A DNA stretch of 64,000 nucleotides from JAICMB01 sp963802915 (GCA_963802915.1 CAWDKQ010000016.1:434001-498000), one strand, 5' to 3'; counted from the first letter of the stretch, positions 1 to 7,690 are shown. A program made the numbers and translations. The notes: generated from the sequence alone by a model not told the origin.

Positions 1-198
1 ACGTCGTTGCTCGATCGCCAAGAAATCCGGCCACTTCGTCCCGTAGCGGATACCACTCCATCAACGCAGCGCCAGGAGCGAATGCGCGAGCGTCCGCTTC
101 ATATTGGTCATCCGCCCGTGCTTCTGAATCTGCTGATCGAACTCTGCTCGTACCGGACTTGGTGTGTCGGCGTATTCAAGAGGTTGAATGCGTGCCAT
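1..198 (-). pseudogene. carboxymuconolactone decarboxylase-like protein, 5' part, frameshifted, cut by window edge
   Basis: Reading the minus strand from ATG at 198 gives MARIQPLEYADTP, then QKHGRMTNMKRTLAHS, and runs into TGA at 63-61. The similarity resumes in another frame as ALMEWYPLRDEVAGF up to the window edge. The two parts together resemble the N-terminus of AhpD-like carboxymuconolactone decarboxylase family proteins, recognised from memory of the family. The catalytic Cys region would lie outside the window. A one-base indel near 61-75 explains the break, so this is either a pseudogene or a sequence error. The plus-strand ORF here is its shadow. Confidence 0.6.
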
Positions 199-212
199 GG
201 CTAAAAATAATC

Positions 213-241
213 TTGACACCCAAATGGTATCATAGTAATCT
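213..241 (+). promoter_or_regulatory. candidate sigma-70-type promoter for the ANTAR gene
   Basis: TTGACA at 213-218, a 17-nt spacer and TAATCT at 236-241, inside an AT-rich patch that contrasts with the GC-rich surroundings. It lies about 145 bp upstream of the ANTAR regulator start, and the divergent gene starts at 198. Only the sequence match supports it. Confidence 0.35.
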
Positions 242-384
242 CTATAGACAAAGGGAACATTGCGTGATTAGCCTCCACCAAACCCTGTTTTCTCAGCGCA
301 CTCCGCTGGAGCACGCCTGTTGTTGTTGCTGACCCGCGGCCTTTCTTTCAGCAGCAGAATACGACTTGAGAAAAGAGGAATCCC

Positions 385-1059
385 ATGAGTGCCTTAGCAC
401 AACGTCCTGATTTACACCTTCAGATTCGCCGGCTAAACGAACTCGAGGTTTCGCGCGAGGTGAGCCGCGTGGCCTCGCGCGCAACCCTCGTCGATGAAGC
501 CCTGCCAACCTTTTCATCGCTTGTCTTGCGGTTAAAGGGTTTGCGAGCCATAGGAATTGAAGATGCTCCTGCCATCGAAGCTCTGACCACACGTCCGCTG
601 GCCTGGAGAGACGGCGCGCGTTCGACGCCACGTGGAGCGGTGGTCGCGGACATTGCGGCGGCGGGCCGGCGCTGGGGGACATTGCGCCTGCAATTTGATT
701 TAGAACAGATCAAAATCGAAGACCCTCTTGGCCTGGTACGTTTCCTCGGTCAACAGCTAGGCATTCTGCTGAATCGTTTCGAACTGGAACGCGAGCACGA
801 CCGTCTTCTGGAAAAAGTCACGCGTTTTCGGATCCGGCTGGCCACCCGCAAGGCGTTCGAACGGGCTAAAGGCGTACTTGCCCATAAGCGTGGCATCACT
901 CAACTGGAAGCCGCCCGGTTGCTTGTGAAGTATCGTCGCAGCTCTGGCCGCCCGATGCGAATTGTAGCTGAGGCCGTCATATTCGACGCGGCGGAGACGA
1001 AGCGATTCGCCTCCCGTCCTGAAAGGAATCGATATGCCAGAGCGAGAACAACAGCATAA
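385..1059 (+). CDS. ANTAR-domain regulator with GAF-like N-terminal region
   Basis: The 224-residue protein ends in an ANTAR domain (about residues 148-200): an Arg/Lys-rich helix with ERAKGVLAHKRGITQLEAA, then a second helix pair. ANTAR domains bind paired hairpins in nascent RNA and block transcription termination. Residues 1-130 look like a degenerate GAF-type sensor and residues 130-150 a short coiled coil, a layout seen in stand-alone GAF-ANTAR regulators. No phosphoacceptor receiver domain is visible. AAAGAGGAATCCC precedes the ATG. A small ORF overlaps its 3' end and a transporter gene follows, so it may act on its own operon, but no paired ANTAR hairpins were identified. Confidence 0.8.
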   Translation: MSALAQRPDLHLQIRRLNELEVSREVSRVASRATLVDEALPTFSSLVLRLKGLRAIGIEDAPAIEALTTRPLAWRDGARSTPRGAVVADIAAAGRRWGTLRLQFDLEQIKIEDPLGLVRFLGQQLGILLNRFELEREHDRLLEKVTRFRIRLATRKAFERAKGVLAHKRGITQLEAARLLVKYRRSSGRPMRIVAEAVIFDAAETKRFASRPERNRYARARTTA

Positions 1060-1147
1060 ATCGCTGGCCGATTGGTGCCCAGTAATCGTGGCCTTGGTCG
1101 CTGCCTTTATTGAGCGGCTTGGCGTCCTGCCACACATCCCATGGTGA
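1034..1147 (+). CDS. candidate 37-residue small protein
   Basis: The ATG at 1034 is preceded by GAAAGGA (1021-1027) at good spacing. The product begins MPEREQQHKSLADW and has a hydrophobic middle, CPVIVALVAAFIE, that could form a short membrane helix. It overlaps the end of the ANTAR gene by 26 nt and stops 4 nt before the transporter ATG, so it could couple translation of the two. No family was recognised. It may be only a leader or chance ORF. Confidence 0.35.
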   Translation: MPEREQQHKSLADWCPVIVALVAAFIERLGVLPHIPW

Positions 1148-1151
1148 CAAA

Positions 1152-2243
1152 ATGAGTAACGTTGCAACAGCACAATCCGAGCCGATTGCATTTCACTCAT
1201 CCTTGGGTTTTCTGCGCATAATCCCTGGGATTCTTTTGCTTGCCGCGATCGGCTATCTGGGCAAGTGGACCGAACAGTCAATCGCGGCCTACGGGAAGGC
1301 GCACCACCTCGCGCTACCGAACATTGAATATGTTCTATGGGCGATCCTGCTTGGGCTGATCGTCGCCAACACGGTCGGTGTGCCGTTACTGTTCCAGGCA
1401 GGCGTCCGAACATACGACTTCTGGCTAAAAACCGGCATTGTACTTCTCGGAGTGCGTTTTTTGCTCGGCGATGTCTTGAAACTCGGAGGCGTCAGTCTGG
1501 TTTTCGTCGGCATTGAACTCGGAGTTTCGATCGCACTCATGACGCTCTTGGGCAAGTGGCTGCGCTTGCCGCCGAAGCTGACTTCGCTCCTCGCAATCGG
1601 TTCTTCGATTTGTGGTGTGTCGGCGATTATCGCAGCGAAGGGCGCTATCGAGGCCGACGACGAAGATGCCTCGTACGCTATCGCCGCGATCCTGGCGCTC
1701 GGCGCTTTCAGTCTGTTCGCATTCCCGGCGATCGGTCACGCCCTCGGTTTGTCCGATCACGCCTTCGGATTATGGGCCGGTCTGGCAGTAGATAACACGG
1801 CGGAGGCCACTGCCGCGGGCGCGCTCTATTCCGACGCTGCTGCAAAATTTGCCGTTCTTGCCAAGACGGCGCGAAACGCGACTATCGGGTTCGTCGTGCT
1901 CGCCTACGCGATCTATTGGGCGCGCAAGAGCAATCGCACGGGAGTGGAGAACAAGGCCGCGTTTCTGTGGCAGAAGTTTCCGAAATTCGTACTTGGTTTT
2001 CTTTTGATCTCCATCCTGGCGACCGCGGGCGTATTCACGAAACCCCAGCTTGCAGATATCGCGAATCTGTCGCGCTGGGCGTTCTTGTTGACTTTTGCGG
2101 GCGTAGGCCTGCAGACGAATATCAAAGAGCTACGCAAGCAAGGTCTGCGGCCGCTGGTGGTTGGGGCGGCTGGCGAATTCGCAATCGCGGCGATCACCTT
2201 GGCCCTGATAGTTGGAGCGTCCCGCGGGCTGGGGATCTTTTGA
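1152..2243 (+). CDS. YeiH-family putative sulfate exporter
   Basis: A polytopic membrane protein of 363 residues from the ATG at 1152, matching the YeiH/YadS (formerly UPF0324) putative anion transporter family. Segments seen include LGLIVANTVGVPLLFQAGV, LLAIGSSICGVSAIIAAKGA and the C-terminal FLLTFAGVGLQTNIKELRK, with about ten hydrophobic segments. An in-frame ATG at 1110 would add 14 residues, but it lies inside the small upstream ORF and the family usually starts near the chosen site. It is third in a tight set with the ANTAR regulator. The sulfate or sulfonate role is known only for some family members. Confidence 0.85.
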   Translation: MSNVATAQSEPIAFHSSLGFLRIIPGILLLAAIGYLGKWTEQSIAAYGKAHHLALPNIEYVLWAILLGLIVANTVGVPLLFQAGVRTYDFWLKTGIVLLGVRFLLGDVLKLGGVSLVFVGIELGVSIALMTLLGKWLRLPPKLTSLLAIGSSICGVSAIIAAKGAIEADDEDASYAIAAILALGAFSLFAFPAIGHALGLSDHAFGLWAGLAVDNTAEATAAGALYSDAAAKFAVLAKTARNATIGFVVLAYAIYWARKSNRTGVENKAAFLWQKFPKFVLGFLLISILATAGVFTKPQLADIANLSRWAFLLTFAGVGLQTNIKELRKQGLRPLVVGAAGEFAIAAITLALIVGASRGLGIF

Positions 2244-2254
2244 AGGAGTAGCGG

Positions 2255-2287
2255 ATGAACAGCAACCTTCCAGCCCATTCTTTCTAG
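2255..2287 (+). other. ten-codon ORF stub with strong ribosome binding site
   Basis: GAAGGAG overlaps the transporter stop (2241-2248) and is followed at proper spacing by ATG at 2255, but the frame closes after ten codons at 2287. A strong Shine-Dalgarno on such a short frame suggests the start of a lost downstream operon gene. The opposing FG-GAP gene ends at 2284, so a rearrangement point may lie here. Confidence 0.25.
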
Positions 2288-2928
2288 GCGTCGCGGTCGC
2301 CTCGGTCATTTTCGTCGGAGCTCCCATCGTACGTCAGGCCGTCGATGTCGGCAATCAGGATGCTCGCCGCGCTCGGCGTATCGCGGAGCGGGCTGCACTG
2401 GAAATACAGCTTGCCGTCGTTGTAGCAAACATAAGACGTGAAGCTGCGGTTCGCGACCGCGATATCGGGGTAGCCGTCGCCGTTCAGGTCTGAAACTGCC
2501 GCGTTCCGTGTGGGCCATTTCGGATCCCCATAGGTTCCACCAACTTTGAAGTGGCCGCTGCCGTCGTTCACCAAAACCAATTTGGGATCAGGGGAATCTT
2601 TACTCAGAACGATGTCGAGATGGCCGCTCTTCGTCATATCGGCGAGCGAGCCGGAGTAACTCTTCGTGGCGTTACTCGGTAAGGGAGGGCCGGGAGCGAA
2701 GTGGCCTTTCCCATCTCCCAAAAAGATTTTAGTTGTCAATTGCCAATGTCGACCTTTGACCAGGACGATGTCTGGGTTGCCATCGCCGTTTACGTCGCCG
2801 ATGCTGGCGTTCGAAGAGGTCTCGGAAACGGTCTCCAGAGGGACCACTTCAAAGGCCGGCCCGGCCGCGAAACTGAACACGAAGATAGCGATTCCTGCTG
2901 CCAAAAGACGAGCACTGCGGCGCTTCAT
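2284..2928 (-). CDS. secreted FG-GAP/VCBS repeat protein, possibly truncated
   Basis: 214 residues with a signal peptide (LLAAGIAIFVFSFAAGPA) followed by FG-GAP/VCBS repeats. The calcium-binding loops are visible: DVNGDGNPDIVLVK, DLNGDGYPDIAVAN and a partial final IADIDG. Such repeats form beta-propeller blades in secreted or surface proteins. Only about three blades are present and the last loop breaks off into an acidic tail (YDGSSDENDRGDRDA), so the C-terminus may be a truncation rather than natural. No enzymatic domain is seen. Confidence 0.65.
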   Translation of the reverse strand: MKRRSARLLAAGIAIFVFSFAAGPAFEVVPLETVSETSSNASIGDVNGDGNPDIVLVKGRHWQLTTKIFLGDGKGHFAPGPPLPSNATKSYSGSLADMTKSGHLDIVLSKDSPDPKLVLVNDGSGHFKVGGTYGDPKWPTRNAAVSDLNGDGYPDIAVANRSFTSYVCYNDGKLYFQCSPLRDTPSAASILIADIDGLTYDGSSDENDRGDRDA

Positions 2929-2945
2929 GGGTCAATACTAGCTTC

Positions 2946-3042
2946 AAACGCTATGACTCTATCTGGAGTGACCCGGCGCACGAGTGTGGGAGAACGGCAG
3001 GATTTCGACCGCTGGGTCACTTCGGATAGAGTCATAGCGTTT
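2946..3042. repeat. 97-bp element bounded by 29-bp inverted repeats
   Basis: Positions 2946-2974 (starting AAACGCTATGACTCTATC) and 3014-3042 are inverted repeats matching at 27 of 29 positions, around a 39-nt centre. It lies 18 bp upstream of the FG-GAP start. It could be a tiny MITE-like remnant, a strong cruciform or hairpin, or a regulatory palindrome. Confidence 0.7.
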
Positions 3043-3150
3043 ATCATTCCTGATCCTGGGAGGGACTCTTTCCGAGTGGCGCGTGAGAACTAAGCCGCTG
3101 GCGCGGCGGACGCAGCGGCGTGCGGCACTCGGCCGTGTATCCTTCGGTAT

Positions 3151-3504
3151 ATGGAGCTGACCGTTTTGTTCCGCCCGGTAGGGCAGAGGGAATACGATCT
3201 GATCGAATCAACCGGCTTCCGTCGCTTCCCACCTCGGCTGGCGGAACAGCCGTTTTTCTATCCAGTGACGAACGAAGATTATGCGTCCCAGATCGCGCGC
3301 GACTGGAATACGAAGGACGAAACGTCAGGATGGGTCGGCTATGTTTTGCGGTTTAGCATTCAGACGGAATTTCTTCAGGCATTCCCTGTCAGGACGGTGG
3401 GTTCGGCGGTGCACCAAGAGTACTGGATACCAGCCGCCGAGCTTGATGCATTTAACGATCACATCGACGGATTGATCGAACCGATCTCCTGCTTCCGCGC
3501 ATAG
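3151..3504 (+). CDS. small conserved protein, often labelled ADP-ribosylation/crystallin J1
   Basis: 117 residues. It has the features of a small bacterial family I recall being named ADP-ribosylation/crystallin J1: LFRPVGQREYDLIESTGF at the N-terminus, FPPRLAEQPFFYPVTNEDY, then HQEYWIPAAELDAFNDHI near the end. The name comes from database labels; no enzymatic activity can be read from the sequence. There is no signal peptide or membrane segment. An in-frame start near 3120 belongs to another frame. The gene ends just before the IS91-type element and appears intact. Confidence 0.65.
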   Translation: MELTVLFRPVGQREYDLIESTGFRRFPPRLAEQPFFYPVTNEDYASQIARDWNTKDETSGWVGYVLRFSIQTEFLQAFPVRTVGSAVHQEYWIPAAELDAFNDHIDGLIEPISCFRA

Positions 3505-3533
3505 CGCTGCCCATGCTGGAGCGGTAGTTTCGA

Positions 3534-3556
3534 TCACAGAAAGGAGCTTTCTGTGA
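3534..3556 (+). promoter_or_regulatory. hairpin covering the integrase ribosome binding site and start codon
   Basis: TCACAGAAAG (3534-3543) and CTTTCTGTGA (3547-3556) form a perfect 10-bp stem with loop GAG. The Shine-Dalgarno AAGGAG (3541-3546) and the GTG start (3553-3555) both lie within it, so a folded mRNA should repress translation. The palindrome could also be a DNA operator. Confidence 0.6.
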
Positions 3557-4256
3557 CCGAACTACGAAAGCGCGTGCTGGAAGAACTCCAGCGGCGCAAC
3601 TTCTCCCCCCACACGATTCGCGGCTACATCCGTACCATTCGAGATTTTGCCGCCTACTTTCACAAATCTCCCGACCAACTGGGCGTTGAAGAGGTCCGCC
3701 AGTTTCAACTCCACATGTTGCGCGACCAGAAGCTGGCAACCGGGACCGTTCAGAACCGCATGACGGCTCTGCACTTCTTTTTCAAGAGAGTCCTGAAGCG
3801 GCACGATCCCGAGTTGTACGACATGGCACTCACAAGAAAGCCGAAGAAGCTTCCTGTCGTGCTCAGCCCCGAAGAAGTCGAGAAGTTGATCGAGGCTGCG
3901 CCGAATATCCGCTATCGAATGATCCTGGTGTTGTTGTACTCCACCGGTCTCCGGCGAACCGAAGCATCGCAGCTGAAGATCGCCGACATAGACAGCAAAC
4001 GCATGGTCATCCACGTTCACGAGGGCAAGAACTCCCGCGACCGGGAACTGCCGCTGACGCCGAAGCTGCTCGCGGAACTGCGGGACTATTGGCGCGCCTG
4101 CAAAGTGAAGCCGAGGGTCTACTTGTTCCCCACACGGTTCAAGTCAGCGAATGAGGAAGAGAGGCCGATCACGGACAAAGCGGTATGGCATGCCTGCCGC
4201 GAGAGTGCGCGCCGATCTGGACTGTCGAAACGCTTTGGGCCGCATACCCTCCGCCA

Positions 4257-4287
4257 CTATGCCGACTTCCGGACTATGCCGAGTAAA
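4257..4287 (+). repeat. left terminal inverted repeat of the RIT-like element
   Basis: 31 bp beginning CTATGCCGACTTCCGG and containing a second CTATGCCGA at 4274-4282. It matches the reverse complement of 7634-7664 except at one base. A further inverted copy, TCGGCATAG, lies at 4352-4360. These look like recombinase binding sites. Confidence 0.85.
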
Positions 4288-4372
4288 TCTCCAATGTTGG
4301 AACGACAACCTGGAATGACGGGGGTTGCCAGAGTAAAGGTGGTTGGCGGACTCGGCATAGTCCAGGGGACCG

Positions 4373-5377
4373 CTACAGGCTCTTAAGGAAGGCCAGCAAT
4401 TTGTCGTCGGGCTTGTATCGACCTGACGTTTTCACCTTGCCTATAGGAGCCGTCTTGGCGAGGGCCTTTTCCTTGAGCGCGAGATCGGCATCCAAATAGA
4501 TCTGGGTCGTCTCGATGGATTCGTGTCCGAGCCAAAGTGCAATCACAGAACGGTCCACGCCTGCTTGTAGAAGTTCCATCGCAGCCGAGTGTCGAAGAAC
4601 GTGCGGGGTCACGCGTTTGTTGTTAAGCGAAGCGCACTTCGGCCGTGCGGCGGCGACGTGCTTAGCCAACAGAAACCGCACTCCGTCCGCGCTGAGCCGA
4701 GTACCCCTGGCGCTCGGAAACAGGAAGTCACCAGCGCTGCGTCGCGGATCCCGCAGCCACCGTTTGAGGGTGTCGACGGCCTGCTTGGTCAATGGGGTGC
4801 ATCTCTCTTTTCGCCCTTTGCCCACGCAGCGTATGTGTGCGCCGGTTCCCAACACGACATCCGGGGTATGCAGGCTGGTCATCTCGGAAAGCCGCAAGCC
4901 TGTCTGAACGGCAACGAGTAAGAACGCGTGATCCCTGCGACCGGACCAGGTGTTGAGATCGGGCACCGCCAGAAGGGCTTCGATTTCGGGCCGGGTCAAG
5001 AATCCAATCAGCCTCTTCTCGTAACGCTTCGCCGGCATAGCCAGAATGCGTTGAATCAGGCCGGATTGGGTGGGCTCCTCAAACGCAGCGAACCGGTAGA
5101 AGGACCGGATGGCAGTCAGACGCAGATTGCGGCTTCGCGCACCGTTGCCTCGGTCTTTTTCCAATTCGTCCAGAAAAGCACCAATCGCGGAAGGATCCAA
5201 ATCCGTCAGAGTCAGCCCGGAAGGAGGTTTGTGTAATCGCTTCTCGACAAACTGCAGCAACAGGCGAAACGTGTCGCGGTAAGAAGCGATCGTATGGGAA
5301 CTGACCCGGCGCTGAGCAATTAACCGTTGCGTGAAGAAGCGCTCCAGCAAGTTAGGGAATCCGTTTTCATTCTTCAT
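4373..5377 (-). CDS. tyrosine recombinase, third of the trio (RitC-like)
   Basis: 334 residues. N-terminal core-binding domain (SSHTIASYRDTFRLLLQFVE), then the catalytic domain with Arg I in VQTGLRLSEMTSLH, HVLRHSAAMELLQAG with the HxxR motif, and WLGHESIETTQIYLDAD with the late His and the nucleophilic Tyr. All catalytic residues are present. It overlaps the preceding gene by 11 nt, so the three are translated as one unit. In RIT elements all three proteins are thought to act together, although the mechanism is little known. The 3' end lies inside the element, 86 bp from its left inverted repeat. Confidence 0.88.
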   Translation of the reverse strand: MKNENGFPNLLERFFTQRLIAQRRVSSHTIASYRDTFRLLLQFVEKRLHKPPSGLTLTDLDPSAIGAFLDELEKDRGNGARSRNLRLTAIRSFYRFAAFEEPTQSGLIQRILAMPAKRYEKRLIGFLTRPEIEALLAVPDLNTWSGRRDHAFLLVAVQTGLRLSEMTSLHTPDVVLGTGAHIRCVGKGRKERCTPLTKQAVDTLKRWLRDPRRSAGDFLFPSARGTRLSADGVRFLLAKHVAAARPKCASLNNKRVTPHVLRHSAAMELLQAGVDRSVIALWLGHESIETTQIYLDADLALKEKALAKTAPIGKVKTSGRYKPDDKLLAFLKSL

Positions 5378-6323
5378 GCGTGAGCCCCCATCTGGCTTCC
5401 AGGCGGCGAGTGGCGAGGCCCATCAATTCCGGCTCAACGGAAAGGTACCAGTAGGTATCTGCTACATGCCCGTGCCCCAGGAACGTGGACAGCACCGGCA
5501 GTCGTCGCTCGATGTCCTCGTGGGACCGATACCACTGCACCAGCGTCCGGACGGCAAATCGGTGTCGAAAATCGTGGAGCCGCGGTCCCTTATGATCGTC
5601 GGGTCCGCGCAAGCCGATCTGCCGCGACAGATCGTAGAATGTTCGACGAACTGCAGAGCCTTCCAGACAGCGGCCGTGATCGTTGAGAAAAAAGCAGGAA
5701 GACGATGGGCTACGCAGAAACCGGTTGCGGCGTCGGGCGTAGTCGGCCATGACGTCTCGAGTGGAACTGTGAAGCGGAACTAGGCGCGTCTTGCCGAACT
5801 TTGTTTGGCGAATGGTCAGAATGCCCTCGGCGAGATCCACGTCCGTCTGATCCAGCTTGAGCACCTCGCTGATCCGCAAACCCGCCACTGCCAAAAGCCC
5901 GAATACGCAGTGGTATGTCCGAGGCCGAAGCCCGGGGCCAGGAGATAGCTTCAGGGCCGCAGCCAGCAACTTCTGAATCTCCAGTTCTGAATACAGATAC
6001 GGGCGAGCACGTTGTGGCCGAAACGGAAGCAACCCCGTCGGAGGAATCTCTGTGCGCGGATCTGTAGCGTGCCAATGTCGGGCGAATACACGGACAAAGC
6101 TGAGTCGTTGCGCCCAATCGCTAGGCTGATGACCCGCTGGTTGCATCGCCCACTCCATCGCCAGTTCCGTGGTCACGTACGGTGCTGTTTTTTGCTCCAG
6201 AAATACAGCAAACTTCCGAAGACCCTCAGACATGCGGCGCAGCTTGAATCCCAGGCTGCGCCGTAGGGCGATGTAGTCGTCTATGGCTTGCCGCATAGGC
6301 TTCATCGGCTGCCTCCTGGCCAC
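5367..6323 (-). CDS. tyrosine recombinase, second of the trio (RitB-like)
   Basis: 318 residues. The catalytic domain shows AVAGLRISEVLKLDQTDV (Arg I), LHDFRHRFAVRTLVQW (HxxR) and TFLGHGHVADTYWYLSVEPE (His and Tyr). Between the HxxR and GH motifs there is a longer stretch (YRSHEDIERRLPVLS) than in the other two recombinases, a usual feature of this trio member. It overlaps its upstream neighbour by 22 nt and its downstream one by 11 nt. An alternative start is the ATG at codon 6. Confidence 0.87.
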   Translation of the reverse strand: MARRQPMKPMRQAIDDYIALRRSLGFKLRRMSEGLRKFAVFLEQKTAPYVTTELAMEWAMQPAGHQPSDWAQRLSFVRVFARHWHATDPRTEIPPTGLLPFRPQRARPYLYSELEIQKLLAAALKLSPGPGLRPRTYHCVFGLLAVAGLRISEVLKLDQTDVDLAEGILTIRQTKFGKTRLVPLHSSTRDVMADYARRRNRFLRSPSSSCFFLNDHGRCLEGSAVRRTFYDLSRQIGLRGPDDHKGPRLHDFRHRFAVRTLVQWYRSHEDIERRLPVLSTFLGHGHVADTYWYLSVEPELMGLATRRLEARWGLTHEE

Positions 6324-7549
6324 GGAAGCGCAATGGACCGAAGCGATACCAAATCCACTTTGGCGTAGATTCGAGTGGTGTCCGGGCGGCGATGCCGCAG
6401 CAAATCACCGATTTCATCTAAGGATGCGCCATGGTTGAGCATCCCGGTGGCCAAGCTGTGACGGAACACGTGGGAGCCTCGATATTCCGACTCCACACCC
6501 GCCCTCTCCATTGCCCTATCCACCAGCGAGCAGATGGCGATCGAGTTGGCGAACCCGGTTAACGGCGCTTTCGCGCGAATGAATACGCGGCGACTGGAAC
6601 ACCGGGGCCTTCCTCTCGAGAGATAGTCTGCAATCGCGGTCCCCACTTCGGATGGCACGGGCATCTGTGCAACTCGTTTCCCCTTGCCGTGAATCGTGAC
6701 CAAGCCGGCCTCCCAATCGAAGTCGTCCAACCTGAGGGCGACCACCTCGCCAGCTCGCAGGCCAAGACGCGCCAGCAGCAGCAAAAGGGCGTAGTTTCGT
6801 TTACCAATGGCGGTTTCCCGGTCACACGAGGCCAAGATCTTCTGGATCTGCTCTCCAGCAAGAAACCTTGGCACATTGGAGAGCGACCATGTGGCGATAG
6901 TGGGAACGCACGTCGCCAAGTCGATGGCCACGATGCCGCGAAGGAACAAGTAACGTAGAAAAGAACGCAATGCCGTCACCACCAGCGGCGCACGTTTGGA
7001 GGTTACCAAGGCAGCCTGCCGCTGCACGAATGCGGTAATATCGGCCGGGGTGATCCGTTGAAAGTGTAAAGCCCCCTTCGGAAAGCGTTCCGACAGGAAT
7101 GATCGTGCGACAGGCGTGTAGTTGATCACTGTCGCCTCGGACAAACTGCGTTCCTGCCGCAGATACTGCTGAAAGTGCCCCAGCGCGGCGTCTACGGGTG
7201 TCAGGGGTGGAGCGGTCACACCGGATCCCGCGGGCCGGAGCATGGCTAACAGCCGAAACAGTGCCGCAGAATCGCCTTTACGAAGTTTCCCGCTTTGTGT
7301 CCGGCCACGAAGATACCGCTCGATGGTGACCGCATTCACATCTTCGCTGGTCAGCCCTTGGTGATCGAGCCAGCGGTTGAAACAGCCCAGCAATCGTAGC
7401 TGCACGAAACCTGAATGGCTTGCGTAGCCATTCTCGTGCAAACGGTTGGCATAGGCTTCCAGCGGCGAAGCCAACGGTTCAGCTCTCAAGGCCTCAATCG
7501 TTCGCGGGTTAGTGCGGTCGTTAAAGAAGTAGTCGAATGGAGTTTCCAT
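6302..7549 (-). CDS. tyrosine recombinase, first of the trio (RitA-like)
   Basis: 415 residues, the largest of the three. An N-terminal extension of about 110 residues precedes a core-binding domain (LSEATVINYTPVARSFLSER). The catalytic residues are in LARLGLRAGEVVALRLDDF, GSHVFRHSLATGMLNHGAS and LLRHRRPDTTRIYAKVD. In the last motif the usual GH is replaced by RH with the His kept. It starts 85 bp inside the right terminal repeat, so its promoter probably lies among the repeated nonamers, which would let recombinase binding control expression. Confidence 0.88.
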   Translation of the reverse strand: METPFDYFFNDRTNPRTIEALRAEPLASPLEAYANRLHENGYASHSGFVQLRLLGCFNRWLDHQGLTSEDVNAVTIERYLRGRTQSGKLRKGDSAALFRLLAMLRPAGSGVTAPPLTPVDAALGHFQQYLRQERSLSEATVINYTPVARSFLSERFPKGALHFQRITPADITAFVQRQAALVTSKRAPLVVTALRSFLRYLFLRGIVAIDLATCVPTIATWSLSNVPRFLAGEQIQKILASCDRETAIGKRNYALLLLLARLGLRAGEVVALRLDDFDWEAGLVTIHGKGKRVAQMPVPSEVGTAIADYLSRGRPRCSSRRVFIRAKAPLTGFANSIAICSLVDRAMERAGVESEYRGSHVFRHSLATGMLNHGASLDEIGDLLRHRRPDTTRIYAKVDLVSLRSIALPWPGGSR

Positions 7550-7582
7550 TCGACCAGCATCTATGGCTGTAGCCGGTGCAGA

Positions 7583-7690
7583 CTATGCCGAGTCTTTTCT
7601 TCCGAAACAAGCGAAAAAACACGGCGCTAAGAATTTACTCAGCATAGTCCGGAAGTCGGCATAGTGCCGACTATGCCGAGATCGGCATAG
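7583..7690 (-). repeat. right terminal repeat region of the RIT-like element
   Basis: The terminal inverted repeat proper is 7634-7664. Copies of the nonamer CTATGCCGA or its complement occur at 7583-7591, 7639-7647 (one mismatch), 7656-7664, 7671-7679 and 7682-7690. The right end is therefore more complex than the left, and the outer 26 bp may be a second end or the trace of an earlier recombination. Confidence 0.8.

Larger units (their letters stand above)
4257..7690 (-). mobile_element. RIT-like element (three tyrosine recombinases)
   Basis: Three overlapping tyrosine recombinase genes on the minus strand, in the order and sizes (415, 318, 334 residues) typical of Recombinase-In-Trio elements. 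Terminal inverted repeats of 31 bp lie at 4257-4287 and 7634-7664 with one mismatch. CCGCCAC stands on both sides (4251-4257 and 7691-7697), and deleting one copy plus the insert restores the integrase frame. The right end carries 26 extra bp (7665-7690) with two more copies of the end motif. Confidence 0.85.

Noticed and set aside
7..204. 65-codon plus-strand ORF at the left edge
   Set aside because: It is antisense to a clear carboxymuconolactone decarboxylase-like fragment and has no family features.
2701..3093. 130-codon plus-strand ORF across the FG-GAP start
   Set aside because: It is antisense to the signal peptide and repeats and partly made of the inverted repeat.
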